Assembly: GCA_007026445.1 (NCBI GenBank)
Contig: VDMD01000005.1
Span: forward strand, 992,001 to 1,056,000
Direction: 5' to 3'
From: Schizophyllum amplum
Taxonomy: Eukaryota; Basidiomycota; Agaricomycetes; Agaricales; Schizophyllaceae
DNA length: 64,000 nt
Made by a program: the position numbers and the translations under genes. Under the pieces are notes generated by a model, which was given only the letters and a program-made list of their open reading frames with translations, had not been told where the DNA came from and searched no databases. Position 1 is the first letter of the stretch; each line of letters begins with the position of its first letter. Positions 1-11,123 of this stretch are shown here, one piece after another.

Positions 1-939
1 CGTCCAAGCACGAGCGAGCGGAGATGGCCCTTATCGTGCAGAAGCCAGTCAGACTCCAGAGGAGTAATGCACGTCGTAACGTGGTGCGTCATACTTGCGC
101 TCTCCGTGCACGTTCTCACCGTACGCGCAGGTCTTGGAGCCCACCCGGACGACAACGCCCAACGCCTGCTCGCGAAACCCCGCATTCATATGTCAAAATC
201 GAACAAGTCCGGTCCTTCCTTCGACTCAGCAAGGGAAACCCGAAGACCACGAGCGCCTTTTTCATCACCACCCACCCCCAGTCATCATCCTAACCGTCGT
301 CGCTTCAGCGGTGCGTGACTTGCTTTCCAGGCGACGTTGAAGCTCATAATTTGCAAGTGCAGCGTGCATACTCACAGCACGTCAGATAGATTAACAACAA
401 GAAGAGCGGTCTGCACGCCTTCTTCAAGGACAAGGCCGTCCTTGTACTTCAACAACATCACTAACGCGAGGGAGTTCTGGGGCCGGCGTTGCGCTAGCAC
501 ATACCCGGACCGCCGTGCGACGTTGAGTTGTCCCAGAAGCGCAACGTACCAAGGCAGGATGGTGCCATGGCTCGCAAGCGCCCGTACCCTCTACGGTTCT
601 GAGTAGCCCTTCCCTGATCCCTAGACCCATCCCCGCGGTGTACTGATCGTTTCTTACCTCTCCCACGCCAGTCTCCATTCGCTGCGCCTCGTACTACACC
701 GTGTACATTAGTAGTTGGTCAGAATATCATCGTTATTGCTGGCTGCAAGCTCGTAGTGCCCTATTCGCGAGCCTGAGCCTGTACTTGAACACTTGTTTGA
801 TGGTGCAGTGGTCGACTTGTGCGATTGCTCAGGCACTCATCAGCATCAATTGTCGGAAAAGGGACATACAATTGTCTGATGGTCAATTGTCCGCTTGTCA
901 ACGCTTGGCAAGCGTTGGCAAGCGCTGACAATTGATTTG
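1..939. other. Left-edge region without a supported gene
   Basis: No open frame here shows a recognisable domain, plausible splice pattern or coding-like composition. The last ~100 bases carry a cluster of CAATTGTC octamers and an imperfect hairpin (separate entry), directly downstream of the stop of the minus-strand NLR gene, so part of this stretch may be its 3' UTR and terminator. Confidence 0.5.
847..934. repeat. CAATTGTC octamer cluster with imperfect palindrome
   Basis: CAATTGTC occurs at 847-854, 869-876 and 884-891, and its reverse complement at 927-934. The last two bound an imperfect inverted repeat of about 51 nt (884-934) whose arms contain GCTTG/CAAGC-like blocks. It sits just past the NLR stop codon at 940. 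It could fold in the 3' UTR or be a remnant of a small repeat; which of these is unknown. Confidence 0.5.
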
Positions 940-3893
940 CTATCTTACTGATGTTCGGACGCAGATTATTCCCGTGATGAGACGGATCTGGTGGATCACC
1001 ACTCTGCAGTCCGCCGTTTCCAGTGCTGGGCAGAAAGCATTCGCCTTGTTCAAGGTCTCCCATGCCGAACTGTAGTCCTCAGACGCCATCTGGCAGTCGG
1101 CCTTCTGCTGCAGCACTTCCGCCATGTTGTACAAGTCTGATTGTGACTTGTATATCTTGTAGCATTGATCTAGTATGCGCAGGGCGCCTTCGAAATCGCG
1201 GTGGAATTGCAGTCCCACGGCTATCATCTTCTGGCATTCGAGCACGGAGCGGATATTCCCGTGTTGCTGGTAATAAGAGCAACTGCTGAGATACAAAGGC
1301 GTGGCAGCGTCGTAGTCCAGTTTGTGAATGGCATAGATATCGGCAATTGCGTGGTCGATGTAGGTCGGACGGGAGAAGGGCGAGCTTCGAGCGCTGTATG
1401 CTTTGGCCTCCTCGAAAAAAGCGTCCCCTGTGACGATGTCTTCCTGGCTATAGCAGGCCTCCGCCAAGTCAAACAAGCAGTCGACGGCGGCCGAGTAATC
1501 GCACAGTTCTTTGTGGACATCCAAAGCCGCTTGCAAGAAACATCTGGCCTCCGAAAATCGGTTTTGTCCTGCAGCTATAACGCCAAGGTACGTCTGACTG
1601 TAGGCCCACTGGGATCTTAGCTCGGACGAGCGGTGACGAGCAGAGGATGCTGCCGCGCTTGCCTTCTGTACGAAGGGTTCGGCCTCCACAAGCCGATTTT
1701 GCGAGTGCAGGCTGTTGCCGATGAGGTTCAGGCCGCGAACAATATACAACAATGTCGTGTCCTCGTTAGGATCGATGAATAGAGCTATAGCTTTGAGCAC
1801 GAGGGAGAACGATGAGTAGCCAATGTAACCTAGACAGCGCGCTACGAACAGTACGGCTTCGAAAAGATTAGCATCTGGCGCGCTGTCGAGAGCGCATCCG
1901 AAGATGACGATGATATTCTGCAGATCCGGCAGGACGTCCGCGTATGAATAAGGCCCTTCGTCCGATGCGGCAGCTCGGTCTAGTATGCGGATAAAGTAGC
2001 GCTCCAGGTCGTATACATGTTCGGAAGACGGTGGGTGATGGAGACGCAGAAAGTCCCGAATCGGGGAGAGCATCACCAGAGCTTGAGCTGCATTCACAAA
2101 GGCAAGGCCCATGGTGATGATAGCAATGGCTGCGTCGCACAAAACATGGGAAGATCGCCCCGGAAACATTTCCCCGATGGCAGTCTCCCAGTTGCATATC
2201 CCGTTAGGAAGATGTGCAATACAGGAGAGGAGGTCAAGCGCAAAAGGTGTGTCCTGTAGCAGCTGAGAGCGCAGCGACAGAGAAATCGAGACGTCCAAGC
2301 TGTTTGAGCGATTTGGAGGTGGGCCCCATGCGCGAAGCAAGGATGTGCGCTCCGTCTGCCATCTCTGCTCGAGTATAGTGGGTGATTGCACAATCGCAAG
2401 CTTTGCCAACAGACATATTGCCAGAGGAATGCCATGCAGCGCTTCGAGAAGTCTATTCAGACTCTCGTCGTGTTCGTGCTCCCCGTCGCGGTGGCTTATG
2501 GTCGCGAACAACGTCCTGCTATCGTTCATGTCAAGAGACGACAGACCTGCTGAACCGCCGACGACAGACCAGGCGGCGCCGGTCGGCGGTAAAGATCCAC
2601 GCATAGTGACGATGACAGTGACGGTATGGACCGCAAGGACCTTGCTAAGTATATCGGCCACCGCGGCTTGATCACCGGACTCGTACCACGGAGTCTCAAA
2701 GTTGTCGAGGACGAGCAGAAGGGTCTTGTGAGCTAGCAAGGCGCGCCGAAGGAGTAGGATCGCATTGCCGTCTTGTTTACCGAAGTTGCCAAAGTGATGA
2801 ACGCCGAGGACGTTGAGCATGGTTTGGAGCAAAGCAGCGGCATCGCGAGCACCATCGCAAGGAATGATGACGCGGCGATCCTTGAACTTGGCCCGCAAGT
2901 CGGGATGATGAAAAACCGCGAGCGCGAAAGCCGTCTTGCCTATACCTCCGGGACCTAGGATAGCGGTATGCGAGTTGTTCTGGGATCGGATCTTCTCGAC
3001 GGTATCCGCCAGCAAGGCATCCCGGCCAACGAAGACCGGAGGCGGCGGAGGGGCAATACAAGAATATGATAACCTATAATGAGAGAAAACGTCAAGGTGA
3101 GCAATCCGTAGGTATTTAAGAGCATACCTCAGGATGCTTTGCTGTTGTGACCGGCTCAAAAAGTCTTCCTGCACTCTCTTTAAAAATGACGATGAGAATG
3201 ACGAGCCCGTAGCGCTTCCGTGATGAGTCGCCTCACCTGCATATTGTGCAGTATGAGTCGGGTTTGCATACCGTTGCTCAGCTGCATATATATTGTGAGA
3301 CTACGGCGTGAGTAGCAACAAGATGCACACCTCAAAAAGCCGGTACGACTCTGCAATCTTCTGTTGGCAACGATCCAACTCTTCCTTGTCATCATCAGAG
3401 CGAAGGGCTCGAATGAGGGTTGATTTGGCGGTCATACTCTGCAAAGTGCCCGAGATGTCTTCAAGATCGCTATCAAGGAGAAATGTCGTTAACGTCTACA
3501 CAGCTAGTGAAGCAGTAAATTCACCTAGTGAGGCGGGTCACCTCCTGCATCAGTTCCGCTGGTACGTCCTGTTCTGTCTTATCCGCTGTTGCATCGACCA
3601 ACGCGGACAAGAGACGAGAGACATCGTGTGCGAGTTCGGCGCATTTGTCCTTGTTGTTCGACAAGCGCTAATCCAGTGTGGCGTTAGCTATGCAAGTCAT
3701 GTAGTAAACGGAAGACACGACGTACCTCCGCTGCCTCTATGACCTTGATGCCCACTAAGGTGCAAGCCTTGACTCCCGGAATAGTCGACGCTCCCTCACC
3801 AACGCAGGCAAGCGCAAGCCTTGCAACAGAGAAAGCCGATGCCGGGACTCTTCTTCCTTTCGTCGACGCTTCGCGAGAAGTCACAGGGCGCAT
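940..3893 (-). CDS. NLR-like protein: helical N-terminal domain, NB-ARC ATPase, TPR repeats
   Basis: A STAND-class NTPase of the kind linked in fungi to self/non-self recognition and regulated cell death. Six exons fit GT-AG rules and keep frame: 3893-3726, 3667-3525, 3469-3331, 3281-3237, 3168-3128 and 3073-940, giving 889 residues. The first ~150 residues form an all-helical domain (IPGVKACTLVGIKVIEAAE, then NNKDKCAELAHDVSRLL) resembling the MLKL-like helical N-termini annotated on many Agaricomycete NLRs. After a PPPPPVFVGRD linker comes NB-ARC with Walker A GPGGIGKTA and a Walker B-like LLLVLDNFETPW. The C-terminal half carries several tetratricopeptide-like helical pairs (LYIVRGLNLIGNSLHSQNR, AYSQTYLGVIAAGQNRFSEA, MAEVLQQKADCQMASEDYSSA). 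The last exon alone encodes ~711 residues without a break. The NLR architecture is clear; the trigger and effector output are inferred from the family. Confidence 0.88.
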
Positions 3894-5903
3894 AAGGGTT
3901 ATGAGATGAGCGCTGCACAGTGCTGGAAAATTATGATGCCTCTGGCCACCTGAAGTCGGCGGACAGGTATGCAGAGATGAGGGAAGCGAAGGAGAGCGTT
4001 CGAGTGTGGCGGTGGGCCAGGTCCGGCCCCGTGCTCCGATGAAGTTCTCACGATCACGTTGAAAGTTCGAATGAAGTTCGACTCGAAGTTGAACGTTTCG
4101 AGAATCCAGCGAGAACCGGGAATCGCTGCTTAATCAAGCACAACGTCCAAGCCAGAGCATTTTCTCAAGCTTTGGTGACCCTGACTTGTATATCACAGCT
4201 TATGAAAGGACAATTCTGACTCTGTGAGGTCGGGCGATATGCCACATGTCGTTTTCAATATAAGGTATCTCTGCTCACGCATCCAATACGGTAGAGTAAG
4301 GCGTAATCAATGAGCGCTCAATATAAGTAGGAATAAAGTAGGGATAATATGTCCATTGCGCAATGTCCTGAGCAAGATGCAGCCTCGGCGAGGCGTAAAG
4401 GAAATCCTTGAGATGTCCGTTTCACGCAGGGAGAGCCTGCCATAATATGAACAATCAATCTTGCACGGCATTGATCACTTGTACCTCCAACGCACCAGAA
4501 AGAGAAGCATGTTCTATCGACGCGACTTCTTTGAAGAGAGATGGCTCCCCTTGTTTGATGGCGAGTTGTAGCGTCGAGAGTTGCAGGGAGGCCTAAATTG
4601 ATGCAACAATATAGGTGAGTTGTGAGGCGGCCAGATCTACGCGCATACCATCCTTGAGATGGTGCGCTTATATGCCCGCCTCCGCGATGCACATTAGTGT
4701 TTTGCCATGAGTGTCCTTGAGACTTGGCAGGGATATGTTTTGGAAGTCCGTCGGAGTAGGGTAGCGGTTCATTGGATTTCACGCACGTCGATTGAGGTCC
4801 TCTAGACCGTTCCGACGACGATATGAACTGACCCACAGAAATCCAGTACCATCAGAAACAAGAGGATCGAAGACGCACCTTGCTTGAGGCGGCGTAGACC
4901 TGATGGTGATAGCTGGACATGAGCTGAGCTGGGGGAGTAGCAGGGCGGACGGGAAGGAGGAGATGAAGAGGCGCGATCAGGTCTACATTCTCCTCTTATA
5001 CGGATGACGCGAGGACTGCAGATGCATGATTCGGCAAAGAAAGGGTCCGCGAGTTCGGAAAGCTGTTCAGCAGGTACGCGATCAAGACGCGACATCAGAA
5101 GTGCCGGCAGAGCAGCAGAGGTCCTATGCACGCAATTGATGAGCCAAGGTTATGGGAGGGGTTTTGACATGCGCACCTCTCACGCCACTACAACCTTGAT
5201 CTAATTCCAGGCGATACTCAAGTATGCAGACAGCCCGTCAAGTATTTCAGGCGTCTGTGAGCGCAGGTTTGATTGTATGATGAACCTTGAAGGCCGCACA
5301 AACAAGGGAGGAAGACGGATGGGCTGAAAATATTGTGAGGCGCAAGTAACAAGTCTTCCGTCGGGGACAATTATCCCGACGGAGATTGCTCTTCCATTCA
5401 AGACGCTTAACAGCTCTATGACAGATGCTGTGCCGCTAGCATGCCTGGGGCGCGCGGCGGGCTCTGGCATCGATCGGGTTAGCGAAGAAGTCATTTGGCT
5501 TTGCAAGCACGCGCACCGTGAGACCGCCTCCTCGTCTTCCTTCAAATACATAGACCAGGCAATGAGGTACGCAATCAGTTACGTAGGGAAGGCAGTACAG
5601 CTTGTGGTGGGACCCGGCGTACGTCTCGTTTGTGGCGAGGGAACGGTCTTCTTCAAGTCGCCATCCTTCGCAGAAGACCAATAGCCTGGCAAGTCTGTCG
5701 GCCAAATCGCTTACAAAATACCGTCCACAAGCGGTTAATAAGCAGCATGTACGAGAGGTCAAAGGCTTCAGAGTCCAGCAGACAGTTCGTTATGGGCTAG
5801 TTGACTGTTGGTTGAAGACAAGGATTGATTCCCACGGAGCCCACGTGCTCTTGGGCATTGTTCTGATATCGGACCGGTAACCCGGCGCTTGTCTCTTGCC
5901 ATA
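3894..5903. other. Intergenic region, no supported gene
   Basis: This is about 2 kb between two divergently transcribed genes. Several frames of 60-170 codons are open on both strands, but none has a domain, a conserved motif or matching splice sites. The two ends should hold the promoters of the NLR gene (minus) and RPB4 (plus). I see no inverted repeats or tRNA boxes. Confidence 0.5.
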
Positions 5904-6567
5904 ATGACCACCCGCCTTCGTCCCCGCACGCAGCTTGAGGAGGAGGATGCGACGACGCTAAAGCTTGGGACAGGTGCGCTAACGATGCCTGCTTACTAAT
6001 ACCAGATGAAGACATGCTGACATCTCGCACCCCAGAGTTTGCCAATGCCGGTTGCTTGCTGATCTCAGAGGTCAAGTACCTGTTGGAGAACCGCGAAAAG
6101 ACCGCCCCGGACAATGCGTGCGTCCTTACATGAAATTTATGCCATGAAAGAGATTGACCGGTCCTGCAGGGTGTACACGAAGACGCTAGACTACGTCAAG
6201 ACCTTCGCGAAATGGCACACAACGGACTCCGCAAGCGCGGTTCGCGAGTGCGTAGCCTTCCCCTTCTGCGCATCTGAAAGACTGACGATCTCCCCCCCCC
6301 CCCCCGCCTTCTCCTTTCCTGCTTTATGTTTAGGACGCTTCGCCGTGAGCCTCAGCTAACGCAGTTTGAGACGGCGCAGCTTGCGAATCTCTGCCCTGCG
6401 GAGGCGGAGGAGGCGAAGAGCATTGTTCCTAGGTGCGTCATCATCTGCTCAAACATTGACCTTAAACTGAATAAGCCTGCCCCATCAGCTTGGAAGACAA
6501 GGTCGAGGATGACCGGTTGCAGGCGCTGTTGAACGAGATTCAGACCATGCGGAAATTCCAGACATGA
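5904..6567 (+). CDS. rpb4: DNA-directed RNA polymerase II subunit RPB4
   Basis: RPB4 pairs with RPB7 to form the stalk of RNA polymerase II, acting in initiation and in mRNA export and decay. Five exons splice cleanly into a protein of about 145 residues, the expected size for a compact RPB4. It starts MTTRLRPRTQLEEEDATTL and includes CLLISEVKYLLENRE, the core LDYVKTFAKWHTTDSASAVR, and the HRDC-like C-terminal helices QFETAQLANLCPAEAEEAK and LQALLNEIQTMRKFQT before TGA. Introns are about 32, 52, 86 and 56 nt; the third holds a long C run near 6290. The start is the first ATG before the conserved acidic N-terminus. The stop lies ~165 bp from the convergent PUS1 stop. Reading frame intact. Identification is strong from the C-terminal signature. 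Confidence 0.9.
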
Positions 6568-6732
6568 TCGTTCCCCTCAATCCTCCCCGCACGTGCGCCT
6601 TACTGTTCTACCCCTCGCCGGGCGGTGTGTATCATATGTATACCGGTCACCTCAATCCAGTGCATTGGAACCATACTCTAGTGCACCATATATGCGCGTC
6701 AGTCTAACCGCATATCAATAAGTACTAAGCGA

Positions 6733-8968
6733 TCAGCCCTCTGTCTCCGCCAATTTTGCACCCTTCGCGCCCTTCGCTAGCGGCGTCTCAACCTCCTCAT
6801 CCTCCGACTCATCCTTACTCGGCTCGTCGAATGTGGTCATGTTGAAGCGGCGCTTCTCCCTGAACGGGTTCTCCCTGGGCGTTCCCGGCTTCAGCGCCGC
6901 GACCGTCGGCACGGTGCCCTTAGGATTGAGGTACAGCAGCTCCTGGCCCGTGTAGTCATCGACGTGCCGCACCCAGGCGTCGAACCTGAAGGGAAGAGGA
7001 GTTGTCAGCTCAGTGTACCTGGACTGCAGTACTTTGACTGCAACCAAACACAATTCAAACACTCACAGTCCATCCCGATCTTCCACCGCACGCATGTTGG
7101 CATAGATGAACTTCTCCTTGAAAGCGCGGATTTCCTCCGCATGCATGTCGAAGTCGATCGGTGCACGGTACTCGGGGTCCTCGGCTTGCTTGCCCTCGCT
7201 CGCCGCCGCTGCCTTGCGGTTGTACGACTCGAAGATGGGCTGTTCAAGCAGGAGGCCGAGCGAGGGCATCTTGGGGATGAAGATCGGGCGCGGACCATAC
7301 AACTGGTGAGGGGGATGTGTTAGCATAAGGCGCCAATCGAGAGGCTGCAAGCCACTGATGAAGATGCAAACACACCTCGTCCATGACGCTGTCCGGCGTG
7401 TCGTTGCGTACGGATAGTACGAGTGCAGACATCATTTTGCGCTGGGGAGCCTTAGCTAGAGACGGGGCGTCGACTTCAGCGGCTATACGTACGATCTGGT
7501 GCAACATGAAGCTCTGTCCGTGCAGCATGACACTGATCCACTCCGTGTCACCATACACAGCTGGCTCTGAGATCTGCGCACGATGTCAGCAACGGAACAA
7601 GTGAGATGCAGGCCACAGCGGCCTTACCTCAATCTTCTTCATGAATCGCATGCAGCTGCGGTCCTGGAATGGGCGTCCAACAGTAAAGTTGTGGAAGTTA
7701 TGCGTGGCCTCAAACTTGGCGGCCGTTGTGCGTAAAGCGGCGAGCTTGTCCGCGGGAGCACGCCATGCTCGCTTGCGCTGGAGGTCCGTCGCGATGTCGT
7801 CGTCTGGCATTAGCCGCGTCAATATCATTGCAAGGAAAAGGCGTAAAATAGTAACCTTCATGACCCTTCCAGAATGGATGGTCGAGCGCGGGCACGGGCG
7901 AGTCTTCGCAGGCTTTTTGTAAGTTGATGTAGTTGCCCGAGCCGGGCTTGGGCGGGAGGAGCATGTAGGAGGGGAAGAAGTAGGTGTATTTTCGGCTGTC
8001 GCATAGTCTGCGGGACATTAAGAAGGGTGTGGTGCAAAGGTAGAGCGAATTCCACGTACTGTCGCGCCTCGAAGGAGTTGGTGACGCGAGTCTGTTGAAG
8101 GGAATCAGCACCTCCGGCTTGTGAGGCAGGGCACGGTGCGCACATAGCCCCACATGCGTATCTGCGCGGGCAGTTCCTCGTTGACGCGCGCGACGACGTC
8201 TGTCACGCCGGGAATGGTAGTGATGAGCTTGAGTGAGACGAGGTTGCCCGCAGCATGCACCCCTGCGTCTGTACGCGCCGCGCGCTTCAGGCCAACCTGG
8301 TGGACGTGTTAGCATCTATATCTATATCCGAGACTAGTTCACGTACCTTCACCGGGTCATCTGAGTTATCCTTGGACACCGCGCCAGCGCGCACGAGCGC
8401 GTCGAACAACTCGTTCTCGATCGTCTTCGCCGGGGGCTTCTGACTAGCTGACCATCAGTCTCGCCGGCACTGAAAGCAGAGGAATCACACACATCTGCAT
8501 CCCATTGTACCCCGAGCCGCAGAACCCGATGAGCACCGCGCAGAGGCGCTTCGGGAGGCGGGGAGTTCGCTCGCGCTGCTCGCCCTCCTCCGTGCCGTCC
8601 TCCGGACGCGTGCCCCGGCGGCGATCCACCCACTGCTGGGCGCCATCCTTGCCTTTGCGGCCCCAGTCATCCTTGCCTTTGCGTCCCTTGTCAGCCTTGC
8701 GCTGCGAACGCTTCGAGTTCGGATCAGGGACGCCGCGGGGCTTCTTGTCCGAGCGTTGCGCGCCACTCGACGATGCGACTGGGGCGTCCTCAGCCGCTGC
8801 ACTCGCCTGCGCCGCTTCCTCTGCTTGCGGCGGGTGGGGCGCGTCCCCCTCGCCCATTTGCACGTCGGATGCGGGCACTGGGTCCGCGTCGACTTCTGCG
8901 TCGGTTTTCGGGCGTTTTGCGTCGAGGGGGATGTCGTCTTCTGCGACGCGCTTTACGGCGGAGGACAT
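6733..8968 (-). CDS. pus1: tRNA pseudouridine synthase, PUS1/TruA family
   Basis: Isomerises uridine to pseudouridine in tRNA (and in yeast some U2 snRNA and mRNA sites), mainly in the nucleus. The start chosen is the ATG of MSSAVKRVAEDDIPLDAK at 8968, which opens a charged low-complexity N-terminus with an NLS-like basic stretch (KKPRG, KRSQRKADKGRKGK). The catalytic domain begins at RLPKRLCAVLIGFCGSGYNG, the first conserved TruA strand. The catalytic loop RAARTDAGVHAAGN is encoded near 8250-8300 and contains the invariant Asp. Several short introns follow, and the later exons include IRAFKEKFIYANMRAVED and FDAWVRHVDDYTGQELLYL. The tail is acidic, rich in Glu, Asp, Lys and Ala, ending ...AKLAETEG. 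I see no frame break. The family is certain; PUS1 rather than PUS2 is inferred from the long nuclear-type N-terminus. Confidence 0.9.
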
Positions 8969-11123
8969 GGGGCGGGTGTGCGGAGTGTTGTGTCTTCCTG
9001 GTGTATATACAAAGCGAGGGGAAGCTAGCCGCGTCCGTCTGCAGAGCAAGCCGCGCAGCATGAGAAATCGTCTGGAGATCGTTCTCTGCCGCCGGTCTGC
9101 CGCCGATCACTCTGCTCTTTATTTCCTTCCGTCATGTCTCCATCTCTACACGCAGCTCCCCCTCTGCCGCATCGCCTGCTTGATGTTAGGCGCGCTGAAG
9201 TTGAACATAGTGCAGTGACTGGGTTGCTTCGCCCACATCGACAAACAAGTCTGAGGGACGTGCTCGCATCGGCATCGGCAGAAGATATCTGCTCCGAGCC
9301 GGCTGCTCTGTCCATCGGGTGCCATGCAAAGACATTGGTCGTAAGTTGGTCTACATACCGCTCGACTGACTTTCTTCTTGCAGCGCCATGCACAGCAATA
9401 AACGTGCGCCAGCAGGCTGGCTCTCTCCAGGTTTCTTCACTTGCCACCATCTAATCGTCATATTTTGGCTATTCTAGATGAAGAGGCCGCCCCCCTTCCC
9501 CCTACAGTTGCTGGTCTACGCCCTCCCAACCGATACAGAACTCGCAAACGCTGCGCTACTCAGTCCTGTACTATGCATCTCTGACCCAATATCCTTGCCT
9601 TGCTCATCTCTGGCCAGTTCTCACTATCGCTATCTCCGTTGCCGAGGACCATGTCAAAAATCCGGCCTATATGACGTGAAGTAATGCGACGACCAACTAT
9701 CTACGCTGAACGCCCCATTGGCCTTCACGCTCAGCTGACGGTCTCTGACCGGGTAGCTATCAGTTGACACCGAGGCTACCGCGCTCGAGGCCGTCATGAT
9801 ACACATCATCGCCTTCATTCAGCTTTTAGGCCCTAGCAATGTTTCTCTGTGGGCTTTTCTGACTACTTTCTGGAGCCTTCCAAGTTGCAGTCTAAGGGCA
9901 CGAGTCACGTCTCCCGGCGGTGGTCGTCTCACAGGGCTTTCTGGCCTCTCTCCGGGTCCCCGTTCATGTGCATACCAGCTAGATCGTGCTGGTCATTCGA
10001 AACAATGCTAGCATTTGTGGAGACTCACATACGTCGGAAGGAGTTGAGGAGATTGATGAAGGCGAGCGATTCCCTTTCACGGTCGCTTTTCTCGCAGCTG
10101 ACGTGGATATCTTTCTCTCAACTGACATGAACCTCTTCATTTCTGCAAGTCTGCAGCACGGAAGGGCAAAAACGTGGGCGTACGGTGGTCAGAAGCAGGC
10201 CAGCAGGCGGCTCAAGACGGTCCTTCTGCCGCCTGCAAGCCTGGTCGGACGGAGTTCACCGACTACTTACACCGGCCGGAAGCCCTTGAGTCGGCCTTAT
10301 CCTTTGCTTTCTGCTTCTCCTTCGACGCATAGTCGATCACTATTTCCTGATGCTACCCCTTTACTCCAGCGCTTCCAGTTGATCCATCCTTGTTGCTGTA
10401 TCGTTCCTCGGGTTCTGCATCGTCCCCTTGCGATATACAGGCTATACGGTTGCGCCTTCGACTATAGCGTCAGCCAAGCCTCATCCGAGGATACCAGAAT
10501 GCATGAACAGCTGAGCTTTGACTTTATATCTGCGTCTCGCTTCTAGACTTCTGAGTCGGTCCGCCATTCGTCGCGGTAGATCTATGGACAGGGCGGTGAC
10601 CAACAAAAGGTTTGACTTTTCGAAAGTCTGGTGACCCCACTTCGTCGAAGATCCGATTGCAGAGGTGATCTAGCCTTCGCCTCTGGAATGCGCTGGAATG
10701 AGGCGACAGGTAGAGGAGGTCAGGGAGGGTCAAGCGCGTCTACCCCAGGGCCTTGCCAGGAGACCCCTCCCCATACTTCCCCGCACTTGCGAGTTTCGCC
10801 GCCTGTGTGGATAGACGATGACGAGCGACAAAGAGCGCGCCCCTGGTCAACGTGCGGCACACCAGCCTCGGGGTAAAATTTATGGGGCGCGAGTAGGTGC
10901 GAGGCCCCCGGCAGTTGTGTTTGTTGGAGCGAGCGCGGTGCGGGCGAGCGTGATGAGGAGCGGCCAGCGCTGCCGACTCCGATTGAAGACCAATTCGGGA
11001 CCCCGGGCCGCGATCTTTAAGCGGGCGGTATATAAGCGCGCAGCCCCGCGACCCGTCCCTCACCTGCCTCCCCTCTCCCCCCTCCCCCTCTTTCCTCCAA
11101 TCCACATCACTATAGACGATAGA
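8969..11123. other. Intergenic region, no supported gene
   Basis: This holds the PUS1 upstream region and the xylulokinase promoter. The open frames between 9.1 and 10.7 kb (up to ~186 codons) show no domain or family signal and overlap one another on both strands. The last 100 bases before 11124 are C/T-rich with a TATATAAG box, a usual fungal core promoter layout. I saw no tRNA, inverted repeat or transposon remnant. Confidence 0.5.
11029..11036 (+). promoter_or_regulatory. TATA box of the xylulokinase gene
   Basis: TATATAAG lies 88 nt upstream of the chosen ATG (11124), followed by a long C/T-rich leader, a common arrangement in strongly expressed basidiomycete genes. Confidence 0.6.

Noticed and set aside
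4318..4836. 172-codon minus-strand frame
   Set aside because: No domain, many rare composition features, no splice partners; it looks like a chance frame between two genes.
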